Assembly: GCF_013035425.1 (NCBI RefSeq)
Contig: NZ_WQHX01000002.1
Coordinates: 248,001-312,000 of the forward strand
Source: Ruegeria arenilitoris
GTDB taxonomy: Bacteria > Pseudomonadota > Alphaproteobacteria > Rhodobacterales > Rhodobacteraceae
Length of the DNA stretch: 64,000 nt
Direction: 5' to 3'
Below, piece by piece: positions 46,636-55,824 of the stretch (within the stretch, counting starts at the first letter, position 1; each line of letters opens with the position of its first letter). The notes under the pieces were generated by a model, which did not search any database, was not told where the DNA came from, and worked only from the letters and a program-made list of their open reading frames with translations. The position numbers were made by a program, and so were the translations under genes.

Positions 46636-47373
46636 ATGCACAACCGCCGCATATTGCGCCTAACCGGGTCAGATACAGATAGTTTTTTGCAAGGCATCGT
46701 CACTAATGACGTAAACCGGTTGGATGACGGTTTGGTCTATGCAGCATTGCTGACTCCCCAAGGCAAGTATTTGGCCGATTTCTTTCTTATGCGGCATGGA
46801 TCGGACGTCTTGCTGGACGTATCTGGCGGTTTGGCGGATGGGTTAATCAAACGCCTAAATATGTATAAATTGCGGGCGGATGTATCGATAGAAGACGCTA
46901 ACTTAAATTTGCAACGTGGAACGGGGGAAACGCCAGCAGGCGCCCTGCCCGACCCTCGGCATCCGGATTTGGGCTGGCGCGCCTACACCAGTGCGGCACC
47001 CAGCGAGGATGGAACCGATTGGGATGAAATTCGCGTTCGCCACTGCATTCCGGAAACGGGAATCGAATTGACGCCTGACAGCTATATCCTGGAGTCCGGG
47101 TTCGAGGCGTTAAACGGTCTGGATTTCAAAAAGGGCTGTTATGTTGGGCAGGAAGTAACTGCCCGCATGAAGCACAAAACCGCATTGCGCAAGGGCCTGC
47201 GGCAAGTCGCCATTGACGGCGCGGCACCGGTTGGCACTGAAATCACTTCGGGCGGAAAATCAGCAGGAACACTTTTTACGCAGTCGGGAGATCGGGCAAT
47301 AGCTTTTCTTCGCCTCGACCGAGCAGGCAACGACATGCGCGCAGGCGAAGCCAAAATTCGACTAGTTGAATAG
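46636..47373 (+). CDS. ygfZ: Folate-binding Fe-S maintenance protein YgfZ
   Basis: A 245-residue GcvT-fold protein of the YgfZ/IBA57 family. The hallmark is KGCYVGQEVTARMKHK (KGCYxGQE). It uses tetrahydrofolate to help assemble or repair iron-sulfur clusters in enzymes such as MiaB and radical SAM proteins. The start is the ATG at 46636 with GAGG upstream. Divergent from the glycosyltransferase. Confidence 0.92.
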   Translation: MHNRRILRLTGSDTDSFLQGIVTNDVNRLDDGLVYAALLTPQGKYLADFFLMRHGSDVLLDVSGGLADGLIKRLNMYKLRADVSIEDANLNLQRGTGETPAGALPDPRHPDLGWRAYTSAAPSEDGTDWDEIRVRHCIPETGIELTPDSYILESGFEALNGLDFKKGCYVGQEVTARMKHKTALRKGLRQVAIDGAAPVGTEITSGGKSAGTLFTQSGDRAIAFLRLDRAGNDMRAGEAKIRLVE

Positions 47374-47484
47374 CCTTAATTGCCTCCAAGCCGACAAGCT
47401 GTTCTGTAAACTCAAGTCAAGTTCGTTTGACCCTGGCGATATGCACGGTATCACTGGATACAAATAACTGGTCAGGATATTCGC

Positions 47485-48426
47485 ATGTTTCGCCTTTACG
47501 CCGCGATCTGGCGCGCCAGCGCCGGACGGCAGATCATCCTAATTCTACTCTCTCTTGCGATCGCAGCGTTGGCTGCAGTTCCACTGGAGTTTCAGCGCGA
47601 CATCATCAACCACCTGACAAGCGAAGAAATCAAAACTGACCACCTCATTATGCTGGGAACCGGTATGATGGGGGTCATTCTATTGAGCCTGGTTTTGAAA
47701 TGGATACTCGGATTTCGCGCCGGAACACTGGGTGAGGATCTAATTCGTCTGATCCGTCAACGCCTTCTGGTTCGTGCCATCGACGTAAACGAAACGGGTG
47801 AGGATGTCCGCAAAGGCACAATGACCACCGCCATATCCGCCGAAGCAGAGGAACTTGGAAAATTTGCCGGTGGCGCATTTTCCGATCCGGTCGTGCAGAT
47901 CGGAACCCTGATCAGTGTGATTGGCTATATTTCGTCCACCCAACCCGGTCTGGGGCTAATTGCATTTTCCATGATCATTCCTCAGATCATCATAGTTCTC
48001 GTCTCCCAACGCAAAGTTAACACTTTTGTCGCCGAAAGGGTCCACATCTTACGCAGCGCCACGGACAAACTGACAATTGGCGACATTAATGAATTGGCGA
48101 AAGAAATCGACGTACAGTTTGATGAGATTTTTGAAACGCGTCGCAAGATGTTCATTTGGAAACTGTCCGCCAAATTTTTGCTTAGCGTTATCAATGGTGC
48201 TGGGACAGTCGGCGTCCTAATGTTAGGCGGTTGGCTGGTTCTGAACGGAAAAACTGATGTCGGAACAGTTGTGGCGGCGACCAGCGGTCTTGGTCGTATT
48301 CAGGGCCCGACTTCGTTCCTTATTGCGTTTTACCGTCAGGTCAGCGCCAACCGGATAAAATACGATCTTTTGTTGGAGCTATTTGGCGACCATCCCGAGC
48401 AGTACCGCAGAATACGGCGTCCCTGA
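47485..48426 (+). CDS. ABC exporter transmembrane domain without ATPase domain
   Basis: A 313-residue protein that matches only the six-helix membrane domain of an ABC exporter (ABC_membrane type), with hydrophobic runs such as IILILLSLAIAALAAVPLEF and MMGVILLSLVLKWILGF and coupling-helix-like EELGKFAGGAFSDPVVQ. No Walker A, signature or Walker B motif is present and the gene ends normally at a stop followed by a terminator. Either it is a free-standing domain that pairs with a separate ATPase or it is a fixed truncation. Confidence 0.75.
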   Translation: MFRLYAAIWRASAGRQIILILLSLAIAALAAVPLEFQRDIINHLTSEEIKTDHLIMLGTGMMGVILLSLVLKWILGFRAGTLGEDLIRLIRQRLLVRAIDVNETGEDVRKGTMTTAISAEAEELGKFAGGAFSDPVVQIGTLISVIGYISSTQPGLGLIAFSMIIPQIIIVLVSQRKVNTFVAERVHILRSATDKLTIGDINELAKEIDVQFDEIFETRRKMFIWKLSAKFLLSVINGAGTVGVLMLGGWLVLNGKTDVGTVVAATSGLGRIQGPTSFLIAFYRQVSANRIKYDLLLELFGDHPEQYRRIRRP

Positions 48427-48433
48427 AAACGCA

Positions 48434-48455
48434 AAGGACCGCCAAAGCGGTCCTT
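48434..48455. terminator. Bidirectional terminator between ABC-type gene and efp
   Basis: AAGGACCGC-CAAA-GCGGTCCTT gives a 9-bp stem with a 4-base loop. Convergent genes end on both sides. The minus-strand flank is T-rich (TTTGCGTTTTC), so it best serves efp. Confidence 0.75.
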
Positions 48456-48476
48456 GTTGCCAACTGGATGTATAAG

Positions 48477-49040
48477 TCAGGCGCGTTCCGAATACTCCAT
48501 GGTTTCGGTGTTAACCACGATCATCTCGTCCTGACCGATAAATGGTGGGACCATAACTTTGACGCCATTGTCCAAAACCGCTGGCTTAAACGAATTTGCT
48601 GCGGTTTGTCCTTTGACTACGGGTTCAGTCTCAACGATTTTGCAAGTGACTTTTTGCGGTAGCGTCGCATTGAGCGCCTCGCTTTCGTAGAATTCCACAA
48701 CTATGGTCATACCGTCCTGCAGAAATGGTCGGCGTTCACCCAGCAGGTCAGCAGGCAGTTCGATCTGTTCGTAAGATTCGGTGTCCATGAACACCAGCAT
48801 TCCGTCGGTTTCATAAAGAAATTGCTGATCTTTCTGTTCAAGGCGCACGCGCTCGACTTTGTCTGCCGAACGGAAGCGTTCATTCAGTTTCGAACCATTT
48901 CGCAGGTTACGCAATTCGACCTGAGCAAAAGCGCCGCCTTTACCGGGCTTTACGTGATCTACTTTGACTGCTGCCCAAAGTCCGTCATTGTGCTCAAGCA
49001 CGTTGCCCGGGCGAATTTCGTTCCCATTTATCTTGGGCAT
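48477..49040 (-). CDS. efp: Elongation factor P
   Basis: A 187-residue elongation factor P with the three beta-barrel domains. The tip loop KPGKGGAF carries the Lys that is modified in many bacteria. EF-P relieves ribosome stalling at polyproline. No modification gene (epmA/earP) is nearby. The start is the ATG at 49040. Confidence 0.95.
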   Translation of the reverse strand: MPKINGNEIRPGNVLEHNDGLWAAVKVDHVKPGKGGAFAQVELRNLRNGSKLNERFRSADKVERVRLEQKDQQFLYETDGMLVFMDTESYEQIELPADLLGERRPFLQDGMTIVVEFYESEALNATLPQKVTCKIVETEPVVKGQTAANSFKPAVLDNGVKVMVPPFIGQDEMIVVNTETMEYSERA

Positions 49041-49259
49041 GACATAAATCCTTCACAAATGGTTGATGCGCCAGTTGTCGTCCCTATATCTGGCGGGAAC
49101 ACCCCTGGCAAGACAACGAAACCTAGTGCTGCACCTGCAGAGAGCCATGCAAATTACGCAACGCAACTATGCATTTTAGGTGTATCCGAATCGCAACAAA
49201 TAGGTCATAAGGACCGTCACGCCGAAAAATGCAAGAGCAAGAAAAATAGGGAAAACGAG

Positions 49260-49580
49260 ATGAGAGATTTCGTTGACGGCACAGCCTTTAACAATGAGCA
49301 AGGCAACCGTGCTCGGAAACTATTCGCGGCCGTCGTACTGGCCGCACTGGATGATGCCATAGCCGACGACAAGAAATACGGTAATGGCCCTGAACAGATT
49401 GCCCGATGGGCCCGCTCGCGCGATGGACGCGAGGTACTGTCGTGCGCCGGGATCGACCCAAACGAACGCGTCGTCAGCGGCCTGATGGAGTTTGTCGGTC
49501 GTGGCGTCAGGACCTCTGTCGCGTTGTCACGCGAAGAAAGCGAACGCCGTAATGCAGCGCATCAGGCCGAAGCTGCCTGA
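49260..49580 (+). CDS. DUF6280 family protein
   Basis: A 106-residue protein that I recognise as the rhodobacterial family DUF6280: MRDFVDGTAFNNEQGNRARK, then AAVVLAALDDAIADDKKYG. It is soluble, mostly helical and without Cys-based metal motifs apart from one SCAG. Function unknown. The start is at 49260; although the frame is open back into the efp coding strand, the conserved N-terminus begins here. A strong terminator follows at 49600. Confidence 0.72.
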   Translation: MRDFVDGTAFNNEQGNRARKLFAAVVLAALDDAIADDKKYGNGPEQIARWARSRDGREVLSCAGIDPNERVVSGLMEFVGRGVRTSVALSREESERRNAAHQAEAA

Positions 49581-49599
49581 TCGCACTTAATCTGATGGA

Positions 49600-49632
49600 A
49601 AAAACGCGCTCTTTAAACTGGGGCGCGTTTTT
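49600..49632 (+). terminator. Rho-independent terminator
   Basis: AAAAACGCGC pairs with GCGCGTTTTT over about 10 bp with a 13-base loop, followed by CTTTGG. It lies 20 bases after the DUF6280 stop. Confidence 0.75.
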
Positions 49633-49958
49633 CTTTGGAACAGCGTGCGGCAAATTAAGCCGGATTTGTCGAATCCGCCTATGCTGGCGTTAACCGACCC
49701 ATGGCAGAAGGGCCAGTCCCTTTGAGTGACAGTGAATTGGCGATCACCGGATGCTAGAAGGGTAAATCGAAACCCCGGCCAAACAATTTACGAAACAGAT
49801 TTTAAACCGCGACCCTTTTATCACCGGCCAAAGGAAACTATCCAAAGCAGGTCGATAAAAGCTGTGGCGCCTGTCAAAACATGGGCGGACTTGTTCAACT
49901 TTGGCTTTTCCTTTGTCCATAAATCAGGTCATCTGCGCGTAAATGCTGGAGGCAACTT
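49633..49958. other. Intergenic region before cobQ
   Basis: About 326 bases. I see no convincing gene and no cobalamin-riboswitch pattern: the B12-box-like sequence and paired GGGAA elements are absent. One GTG-initiated 83-codon frame runs into cobQ but has no coding support. The GGAGG at the end is the cobQ ribosome site. Confidence 0.5.
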
Positions 49959-51416
49959 ATGGCTCGGTCCATCATGATACAGGGCACCGGCAGCAATGTC
50001 GGGAAATCGGTTCTTGTGGCCGGTCTGGCACGCGCCTTCACCCGTCGCGGATTGAAGGTGGCGCCATTTAAGCCTCAGAACATGTCAAACAATGCTGCGG
50101 TTGCCGAAAACGGCGGCGAGATTGGACGGGCTCAAGCATTGCAGGCCCGCGCAGCGAAACGAAAAACGCACACCGATATGAACCCAATTCTGTTAAAGCC
50201 GGAAACAGATACTGGAGCACAAATCATCGTACACGGTCATCGCGCCGGAACGATGAGAGCCGCAGATTACCGAAAAGACAAATCCAAACTGCTTGGTGCG
50301 GCGCTGGAGAGTTTTGACAGATTATGCGCAGATGCTGATCTAGTTCTGATCGAAGGGGCCGGTAGCCCGGCTGAAACCAACCTGCGCAAGGGAGACATAG
50401 CCAACATGGGCTTTGCCTGTGAGGCTGGTGTTCCGGTCATTTTGGTCGGCGATATCCACCGTGGCGGCGTAATCGCGCAAATAGTTGGAACGCAGGCCGT
50501 TCTGGATTCTGATGACCTCGCAATGATCCGCGGCTTTTCCATCAACCGATTCAAGGGCGATGTATCTTTGTTTGATGAAGGACGAGATGTAATTGCGGCT
50601 CGCACGGGATGGCCATGTCTGGGTGTTGTGCCATGGTTTGATCAGGCATGGAGGCTACCCGCAGAGGATATGATGGATATCCGTTCTCACCCCGGAGGCG
50701 TGCTGAAGGTAGTGGTGCCACAGCTGGAGCGAATGGCCAATTTTGACGATCTCGATCCCCTGTCTGCAGAACCCGAAGTTGCAGTTGAAATTGTGCCCGC
50801 CGGCCGAGCCTTGCCCGGGGACGCTGATTTGGTGTTGCTGCCCGGAAGCAAGTCAACAATCGGGGATCTTGCTTTCTTTCGCGCTCAGGGTTGGGATGTG
50901 GATCTTTACGCGCATGTGCGGCGTGGGGGGCATGTATTAGGTCTGTGCGGTGGCTACCAAATGCTTGGTAAATCAATATCAGACCCAGACGGAGTAGACG
51001 GAAGACCCGGGAATGTACCCGGATTGGGCATGCTTGATGTAACCACCACAATGTCTGGGCAAAAGAAGGTGAGCTTACGCAGCGCGATCGCTGTGCCAGG
51101 CAAGGAAAGTGTCAGCGGATATGAAATTCACATGGGTCGGACCGAAGGACCCGATTGCACCCGCGCATGGTTGGAGATTGACGGTCGCCCCGAAGGTGCG
51201 GCCAGCCCTAATGGACGAGTTCGCGGAAGCTATTTACACGGAATTTTTGCGTCAGATGCCTTTCGCTCCAGCTTTCTCAAAAATTTGGGCGCAAAATCTG
51301 ACCTGGCCTACGAAGACGGCGTAGAGAATATTTTGGACGAACTTGCTGAGCATCTGGAAAGACACATGGACTTAGATTTGCTTCTTTCTATGGCAGAAAA
51401 TCCAAAACGCGCTTAG
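49959..51416 (+). CDS. cobQ: Cobyric acid synthase
   Basis: A 485-residue cobyric acid synthase. The N-terminal ATPase domain has [20 protein letters not shown] and [11 protein letters not shown]; the C-terminal class I amidotransferase-like domain has the nucleophile [10 protein letters not shown] and the His in SYLHGIF. It amidates adenosyl-cobyrinic acid a,c-diamide using glutamine. GGAGG is placed before the ATG. No other cob genes adjoin it, and it ends three bases before the convergent PopZ-like gene. Confidence 0.93.
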   Translation: MARSIMIQGTGSNVGKSVLVAGLARAFTRRGLKVAPFKPQNMSNNAAVAENGGEIGRAQALQARAAKRKTHTDMNPILLKPETDTGAQIIVHGHRAGTMRAADYRKDKSKLLGAALESFDRLCADADLVLIEGAGSPAETNLRKGDIANMGFACEAGVPVILVGDIHRGGVIAQIVGTQAVLDSDDLAMIRGFSINRFKGDVSLFDEGRDVIAARTGWPCLGVVPWFDQAWRLPAEDMMDIRSHPGGVLKVVVPQLERMANFDDLDPLSAEPEVAVEIVPAGRALPGDADLVLLPGSKSTIGDLAFFRAQGWDVDLYAHVRRGGHVLGLCGGYQMLGKSISDPDGVDGRPGNVPGLGMLDVTTTMSGQKKVSLRSAIAVPGKESVSGYEIHMGRTEGPDCTRAWLEIDGRPEGAASPNGRVRGSYLHGIFASDAFRSSFLKNLGAKSDLAYEDGVENILDELAEHLERHMDLDLLLSMAENPKRA

Positions 51417-51419
51417 ATG

Positions 51420-52184
51420 CTAACTCGTTTCCTGCGAAGCGATAACCTTGTTAATCTCTCGTCGTACCATCTTGCGTATGTTGCGCGTGATGCCTTCGCC
51501 CAACTTACCCTGTAGTTCCTGACGAACAATCTGAGCTACCAATTCGCTAAGCACGTCTTCGTCCAACGCCTTCGAACCCTCTTCCACCGACGCAGGAGCA
51601 TCGGCACGATGGCTGAAAATCAAAGGCGTTTCCGTTTCCTCCTCTGCCGATTGATCGGCAGGATCCTGCGGCCATTCAACAGCTTGGTTCGGCGTTCCGG
51701 AATAAGCGTCATCACTTTCGCCATCCGGTTCCCACTGATCCTCAGTTCTGGCTATCGCGGCCTCTAGCGCCTCGATCTTCGCGCTAAGGCTGCCCGCGAG
51801 ATCCCGCCTTTCACCAAGCCTTAAAGGGACGATGGGCATTGGCCCGTCGTCGAACTCTTCGTCTTGAATGTCAGGTTCGCTCGTTTCATCATGTGGTCGA
51901 ACAATATCACTGAGGTGTAAGCGCATTGGCGCAGCGATGCCAGCTGTCTCAGCCCCAGCTTTCTTTGCCTCTTCGCCACCCTCAGATTCTGTGACCAGCT
52001 TCAGTGGCGCGGATTTTTCTTCCTCGCCGACACGAAGCGCTTCGGTCAGAACCAACCTGCCCGGTTTGCGCGCGGCCGTCGGAATAAAAATGAACTCCGA
52101 TTCTTCGCGTACTTCTTCACTGACCAATCGCTTAACCGAGGACAGAACATCTTCAACATCCGCATTCGTTACACTGTCAGACAT
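51420..52184 (-). CDS. Acidic protein with PopZ-like architecture (unknown)
   Basis: A 254-residue soluble protein without known catalytic motifs. A short N-terminal helix (VEDVLSSVKRLVSEEVRE) resembles the N-terminal helix of DUF2497/PopZ proteins, a long acidic and low-complexity middle follows, and the C-terminus is a helix pair (ELVAQIVRQELQGKLGEGI, IRKMVRREINKVIAS). This order of helix, acidic linker and oligomerising helices recalls PopZ, the polar organiser of alphaproteobacteria. Homology is not proven. The start is the ATG at 52184. Confidence 0.55.
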   Translation of the reverse strand: MSDSVTNADVEDVLSSVKRLVSEEVREESEFIFIPTAARKPGRLVLTEALRVGEEEKSAPLKLVTESEGGEEAKKAGAETAGIAAPMRLHLSDIVRPHDETSEPDIQDEEFDDGPMPIVPLRLGERRDLAGSLSAKIEALEAAIARTEDQWEPDGESDDAYSGTPNQAVEWPQDPADQSAEEETETPLIFSHRADAPASVEEGSKALDEDVLSELVAQIVRQELQGKLGEGITRNIRKMVRREINKVIASQETS

Positions 52185-52259
52185 AGTTCTCAATCACTCT
52201 AACCTTTGAGAACAATAGTACCCAATCCGGACCGCACTCACAACCGATTGTATTATCTC

Positions 52260-53678
52260 TTATTCGCGTCGCAATGCCTTGAGAACGCGGTCAAGGTCAC
52301 GACTTTGCTTGCTGACCTGCGCAGGCGCCCTTTTGACTAGGTTGTAATACAATGTAGGGTCATAAATCTGCACCGCGAGGCCAAGACGCTCTGCGGTAAG
52401 CAAACCCTGCGCCTGAAGCAACTGGTAAGCTGCCAGCGACCGCTCGGTACGCGAAGCTACTTCTGCCAATTGCGCGTCCAAAAGGTCTTGCTGCGCCGCC
52501 AGGACGTCCAACGTTGTCCGAGCACCGAGAGTGGCCTCTTCGCGAATTCCATCGAACGCGACCTGCGAAGCACGAACTCGTTCTGTCGAAGCCGTCAGGC
52601 TGGCTGTTGCAGTCTGAAAGCGAACATAGGCATCCGTGACTCCTTGGGTGATGTCCTTTTGCACATTCAGCAAGTTCGCTCGCGACGCGTCCCGCGTCGC
52701 CATTGCCCGCCGGATTGACGCAGCCAACCGCCCGCCAGCATAGATTGGTTGCGTTAGATCCAAAGAAACTCTTGCGTCATTCCTATAATCGTCGTCGTCG
52801 TAGCTTTCAGTAATTCCAGCGTCCGCGTTCAATCTGACGTTGGGCCCTAAGTTTGCCCGTTGTTGCTGAACAACTAGGTCGAGTGCTCGCACCTGGTGCT
52901 GGGCAGACAAGATAGCCGGATGATTACGCTGAGCCAAAGATTGCGCCTCGGATTCCGAACGCGGAAGATTTGGCAAGCTGGGTTGTCCCGCCGTGCGTCC
53001 GGGTAACTTACCGACAGCATTCACATATTCCGCCTGAGCGGTGCTTAAAGCGCCGCGAGCATCAGCCAAGTCCGCACGAGAGCTGGCAAGCTGGGCCTCT
53101 GACAAGGCAACGTCTGTCCGTGTAACTTCACCTACTTCAAAACGGTCTTGCGAGGCCCGAAGTTCCTCAGCCGACAGGTCAACGTTGTTTTGACGGATGC
53201 CGACCGTTTCTTCCTGTAAAAGAACGCTCAAATAGGCGGTTGTTGCTCGAAAAAGGATCTGTTGTTCGATATCGATAAGGGACTGCCGGGTTGAAAGCAC
53301 CGTTTCCTGCGCGGATTGCTTGCCCAGAACAGATGCTCCGCCGTCGTATATCAATTGGCTGAGCGTCAACCCGGTGAAAAAGGTCGACGGTTCATCCGTG
53401 GTCAAAACACCGCCGGTGCGAGCGCGCGAAAAATCCTGACGAACACGTGCCGTCCAGTCGATGATCGGCCGCAGAGCGGAAAGCGCAATTGCGACATCTT
53501 CATCCGCTGCACGCAACAAAGCCCTGTTCTGTTCTAACAAGCCACTTGTGTTGTACGCGCCAATGAATGCGTCCGTTAGATTATCAGCCCAGGCAGGCCG
53601 CCCGGGAAGGGCCACCATAGCAATGCTTGCTGTCAAAGCCATTGCTTTGATCAGCTTTTTACTTGCCGTCCCACGCAT
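52260..53678 (-). CDS. tolC: TolC family outer-membrane efflux channel
   Basis: A 472-residue TolC-type outer-membrane channel. A signal peptide (ALTASIAMVALPGRPAWA) precedes two tandem outer-membrane-factor repeats rich in heptads (AALSALRPIIDWTARVRQ-type, LSEAQLASSRADLADAR). It forms the exit duct for type I secretion and RND pumps; no partner adaptor lies beside it. GAGAGGA precedes the ATG. Confidence 0.9.
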   Translation of the reverse strand: MRGTASKKLIKAMALTASIAMVALPGRPAWADNLTDAFIGAYNTSGLLEQNRALLRAADEDVAIALSALRPIIDWTARVRQDFSRARTGGVLTTDEPSTFFTGLTLSQLIYDGGASVLGKQSAQETVLSTRQSLIDIEQQILFRATTAYLSVLLQEETVGIRQNNVDLSAEELRASQDRFEVGEVTRTDVALSEAQLASSRADLADARGALSTAQAEYVNAVGKLPGRTAGQPSLPNLPRSESEAQSLAQRNHPAILSAQHQVRALDLVVQQQRANLGPNVRLNADAGITESYDDDDYRNDARVSLDLTQPIYAGGRLAASIRRAMATRDASRANLLNVQKDITQGVTDAYVRFQTATASLTASTERVRASQVAFDGIREEATLGARTTLDVLAAQQDLLDAQLAEVASRTERSLAAYQLLQAQGLLTAERLGLAVQIYDPTLYYNLVKRAPAQVSKQSRDLDRVLKALRRE

Positions 53679-53773
53679 GTCAAATTCCTCTCAAACCAAA
53701 TTTAGGCAGCGACTGGAACAATTTGCGTCTTTGTTTTCAAGTAATCAAGGCAACAAAAAATTTTGCTGAACGA

Positions 53774-54427
53774 CTATAGCGAAAATGCAAACATTTTGGA
53801 AAAAGCACTTAAAACTGGGGCCGATGCGTTGAATGCATATCGCCACGTAACGTGCCCGGCCGACTTGTGTCCGATTTTTACGGTTCCCAAGTCTCCTTCC
53901 ATGAATATGCAGGCGATACGTCCTTGATCCTTTAGTTGATCCAGAATTGCTTCGGGAACCCGCTCGACACCGCCTTGGATCATAATGACGTCATAGGGGC
54001 CATGCTCCGCAGCGCCCAGTTCCAACGGACCAGTGTGCACAATTGCATTGTCAACATCTGCATTCATTAGAATTGTCTGCGCATCTACCGCAAGTTCTTC
54101 GTCATCTTCGACGCCAACCACCAACTGAGCCATTCGAGCTGCCACCGCCGTTGAATAGCCAAGTGCGGGGGCAATATCCAAGACAACCTCGTCATTGGAA
54201 ATATTCAGTATGTCCAAAATCTTGGCAAAGGTCCGTGGTTCTAGAATACAGCGCCCGTTACCCAGATCGATCAAATCCTCAACATAAGCTGCCTCGCGCT
54301 GTGCGTCGGGAACGAAGTTTTCGCGCTCAACTGACAGCATTGCGTCTATGATGGGAAACTTGGTCACATCTGAAGGTCGGACTTGAGTATCAACCATTGT
54401 AAGGCGGCGGGATGCGAAATCTGTCAT
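53774..54427 (-). CDS. Protein-L-isoaspartate O-methyltransferase family protein
   Basis: A 217-residue class I methyltransferase of the Pcm family. The N-terminal segment DVTKFPIIDAMLSVERENFVP and motif I (VVLDIAPALGYSTAVAARM) are of the Pcm type, although motif I is less Gly-rich than usual. In alphaproteobacteria this form often precedes tolC, as here (96-base gap, same strand). It may repair isoaspartate or have a divergent role. Confidence 0.8.
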   Translation of the reverse strand: MTDFASRRLTMVDTQVRPSDVTKFPIIDAMLSVERENFVPDAQREAAYVEDLIDLGNGRCILEPRTFAKILDILNISNDEVVLDIAPALGYSTAVAARMAQLVVGVEDDEELAVDAQTILMNADVDNAIVHTGPLELGAAEHGPYDVIMIQGGVERVPEAILDQLKDQGRIACIFMEGDLGTVKIGHKSAGHVTWRYAFNASAPVLSAFSKMFAFSL

Positions 54428-54648
54428 GTCATCGCTCGTTCATGTTCCATCTTTCTGCGGCTTGTGCCACATCCATTCGGTTGCGGCAACGTCGTTAGGA
54501 CCAAAACAGTACTGCGAGTCTATAGATACCTGGCCAAAGCTTGATATGACTGCGGTCGTCAGATTTCCGCTCAAACCACTGGACGTCTTCTTAGAAAGCT
54601 GGTAGAACGCCCACCACACCACAGCAAGTAATTGATTTTGCTAGAAAA

Positions 54649-54722
54649 GGCGAGTTGGCGGAGTGGTGACGCAGCGGATTGCAAATCCGTGTACACCGGT
54701 TCGATTCCGGTACTCGCCTCCA
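54649..54722 (+). tRNA. tRNA-Cys (GCA)
   Basis: A 74-base cloverleaf. The acceptor arm GGCGAGT pairs with ACTCGCC at 54712-54718, followed by discriminator T and an encoded CCA (54720-54722). The anticodon GCA is at 54681-54683 in the loop TTGCAAA, and the T-arm contains GGTTCGATTCC. The U73 discriminator fits tRNA-Cys. Confidence 0.96.
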
Positions 54723-55214
54723 AACAATCAGAGATTTACTACAGGGTTTTCCGAAATCGTCAGCAGGTCGTTGCAATTGCAGTAGGTTATGATGTCCATC
54801 TAATGACACGGATTTAGTACGAAGCACTTAGGCAATACTACAATTCTATCGAAGACAATCCGCAAGCGCAGGTTGCTTCAGTTTTCGTTTATTTCAGCCG
54901 ACAAATTTGAATGACGTCAATGTTGGGGTGAAGGTTTACTAACGACAATACCACGCTCTTGGAGGCGGATCGTCGATTTCCGCAGGTGAGTATGCGGAGT
55001 AATGGTAAGCTAAAACTTCGCTTCCATTACCCAAAGTGATTAACACAGGTCTTTTTCGGCCGGTGTGATCTTTGTTCTCCGCGCGACTTCCTTATATCCA
55101 AAGGCGAAAACTCGAACTTGTCGGCAACACCGGGTCAGCCTGTTGTTCTTCAAAACATGTGACTGTATGCGTCTTGATGTACGATCTATCGAGCGTGAGA
55201 TTGACGGAGGCTAG
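54723..55214. other. Intergenic region after tRNA-Cys
   Basis: About 490 bases without a convincing gene. There is no integrase, no direct repeat of the tRNA 3' end that I can see, and no clear terminator. A GGAGG at 55206-55210 serves the GntR gene. The core ATCTAT (55184-55189), shared with BioR boxes, lies about 25 bases before that gene but its outer bases do not match. Confidence 0.4.
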
Positions 55215-55820
55215 GTGACGCAGCAACAGATCAAGAAGTCCGACGAATTAGCTCAAAAACTGTCGGTGAAAATCGTTAGAGGTGAGTTTCACCCCGGAGA
55301 AAAGCTTCGGCAGGATCTGATAGCCCGAGAATTTGGGGTAAGCCAAGTAACCGTTAGGGAGGCGTTGCTCAGCCTTGCTTCACAGGGGTTAGCTATTAGT
55401 TTGTCGCGTCGGGGCATATGTGTGGCCCCGATGGATCAGAATTCCGTCGACGAACTGCGCACTATGCGATGCGCGCTTGAGCCGGTCGCATTGTATCACT
55501 CGGTTCCAAATCTGACGGCAGAGCAAATTAAACAAATTGAGAAAATCCACAAAAGTTGCAACGCCGCTGAAACCTCGGAACATTGGGAGGAGGCAAACCG
55601 GGACTTTCATATGGCAGTTATTTCTGCTTGCAAAATGCCACGTCTGATCGCTGAAATCGGAAAATTGCAGCTGTTGTATGCCTGGCATTTTAACGCCCGT
55701 TACTCGGCCAGATGGCGACGACGCGACGATCCAGATCACGCAGCCATTTTGGAAGCAATCAAAGACCGTGATGCAAATCGCGCACGGACGATCATGCAAC
55801 GCCACCTGTCGCGGTTATGA
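55215..55820 (+). CDS. bioR: GntR/FCD regulator, candidate BioR
   Basis: A 201-residue GntR-family regulator with an N-terminal winged helix (KLRQDLIAREFGVSQVTVREALLSL) and an all-helical FCD ligand domain. It lies four bases from the 3' end of the biotin operon, and BioR, the biotin repressor of many alphaproteobacteria, is a GntR/FCD protein often encoded by the bio genes. BioR-like boxes precede bioB. The identity is inferred from context. The start is GTG with GGAGG four bases before it. Confidence 0.6.
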   Translation: MTQQQIKKSDELAQKLSVKIVRGEFHPGEKLRQDLIAREFGVSQVTVREALLSLASQGLAISLSRRGICVAPMDQNSVDELRTMRCALEPVALYHSVPNLTAEQIKQIEKIHKSCNAAETSEHWEEANRDFHMAVISACKMPRLIAEIGKLQLLYAWHFNARYSARWRRRDDPDHAAILEAIKDRDANRARTIMQRHLSRL

Positions 55821-55824
55821 TAGG

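Noticed and set aside
49633..49958. Cobalamin riboswitch upstream of cobQ
   Set aside because: I looked for the B12 box and the conserved GGGAA and CACTG elements and did not find them in order.
49726..49977. GTG-initiated 83-codon frame running into cobQ
   Set aside because: There is no ribosome site, it has an atypical composition, and it overlaps the well-defined cobQ start.
54440..54622. Sixty-codon minus-strand frame between the pcm-like gene and tRNA-Cys
   Set aside because: It starts at a GTG without a ribosome site and no family is recognised. It could be a small gene, but there is no positive support.
54649..55214. Integration site at tRNA-Cys
   Set aside because: The tRNA is intact, and there is no integrase or repeat of the tRNA 3' end in the following kilobase.
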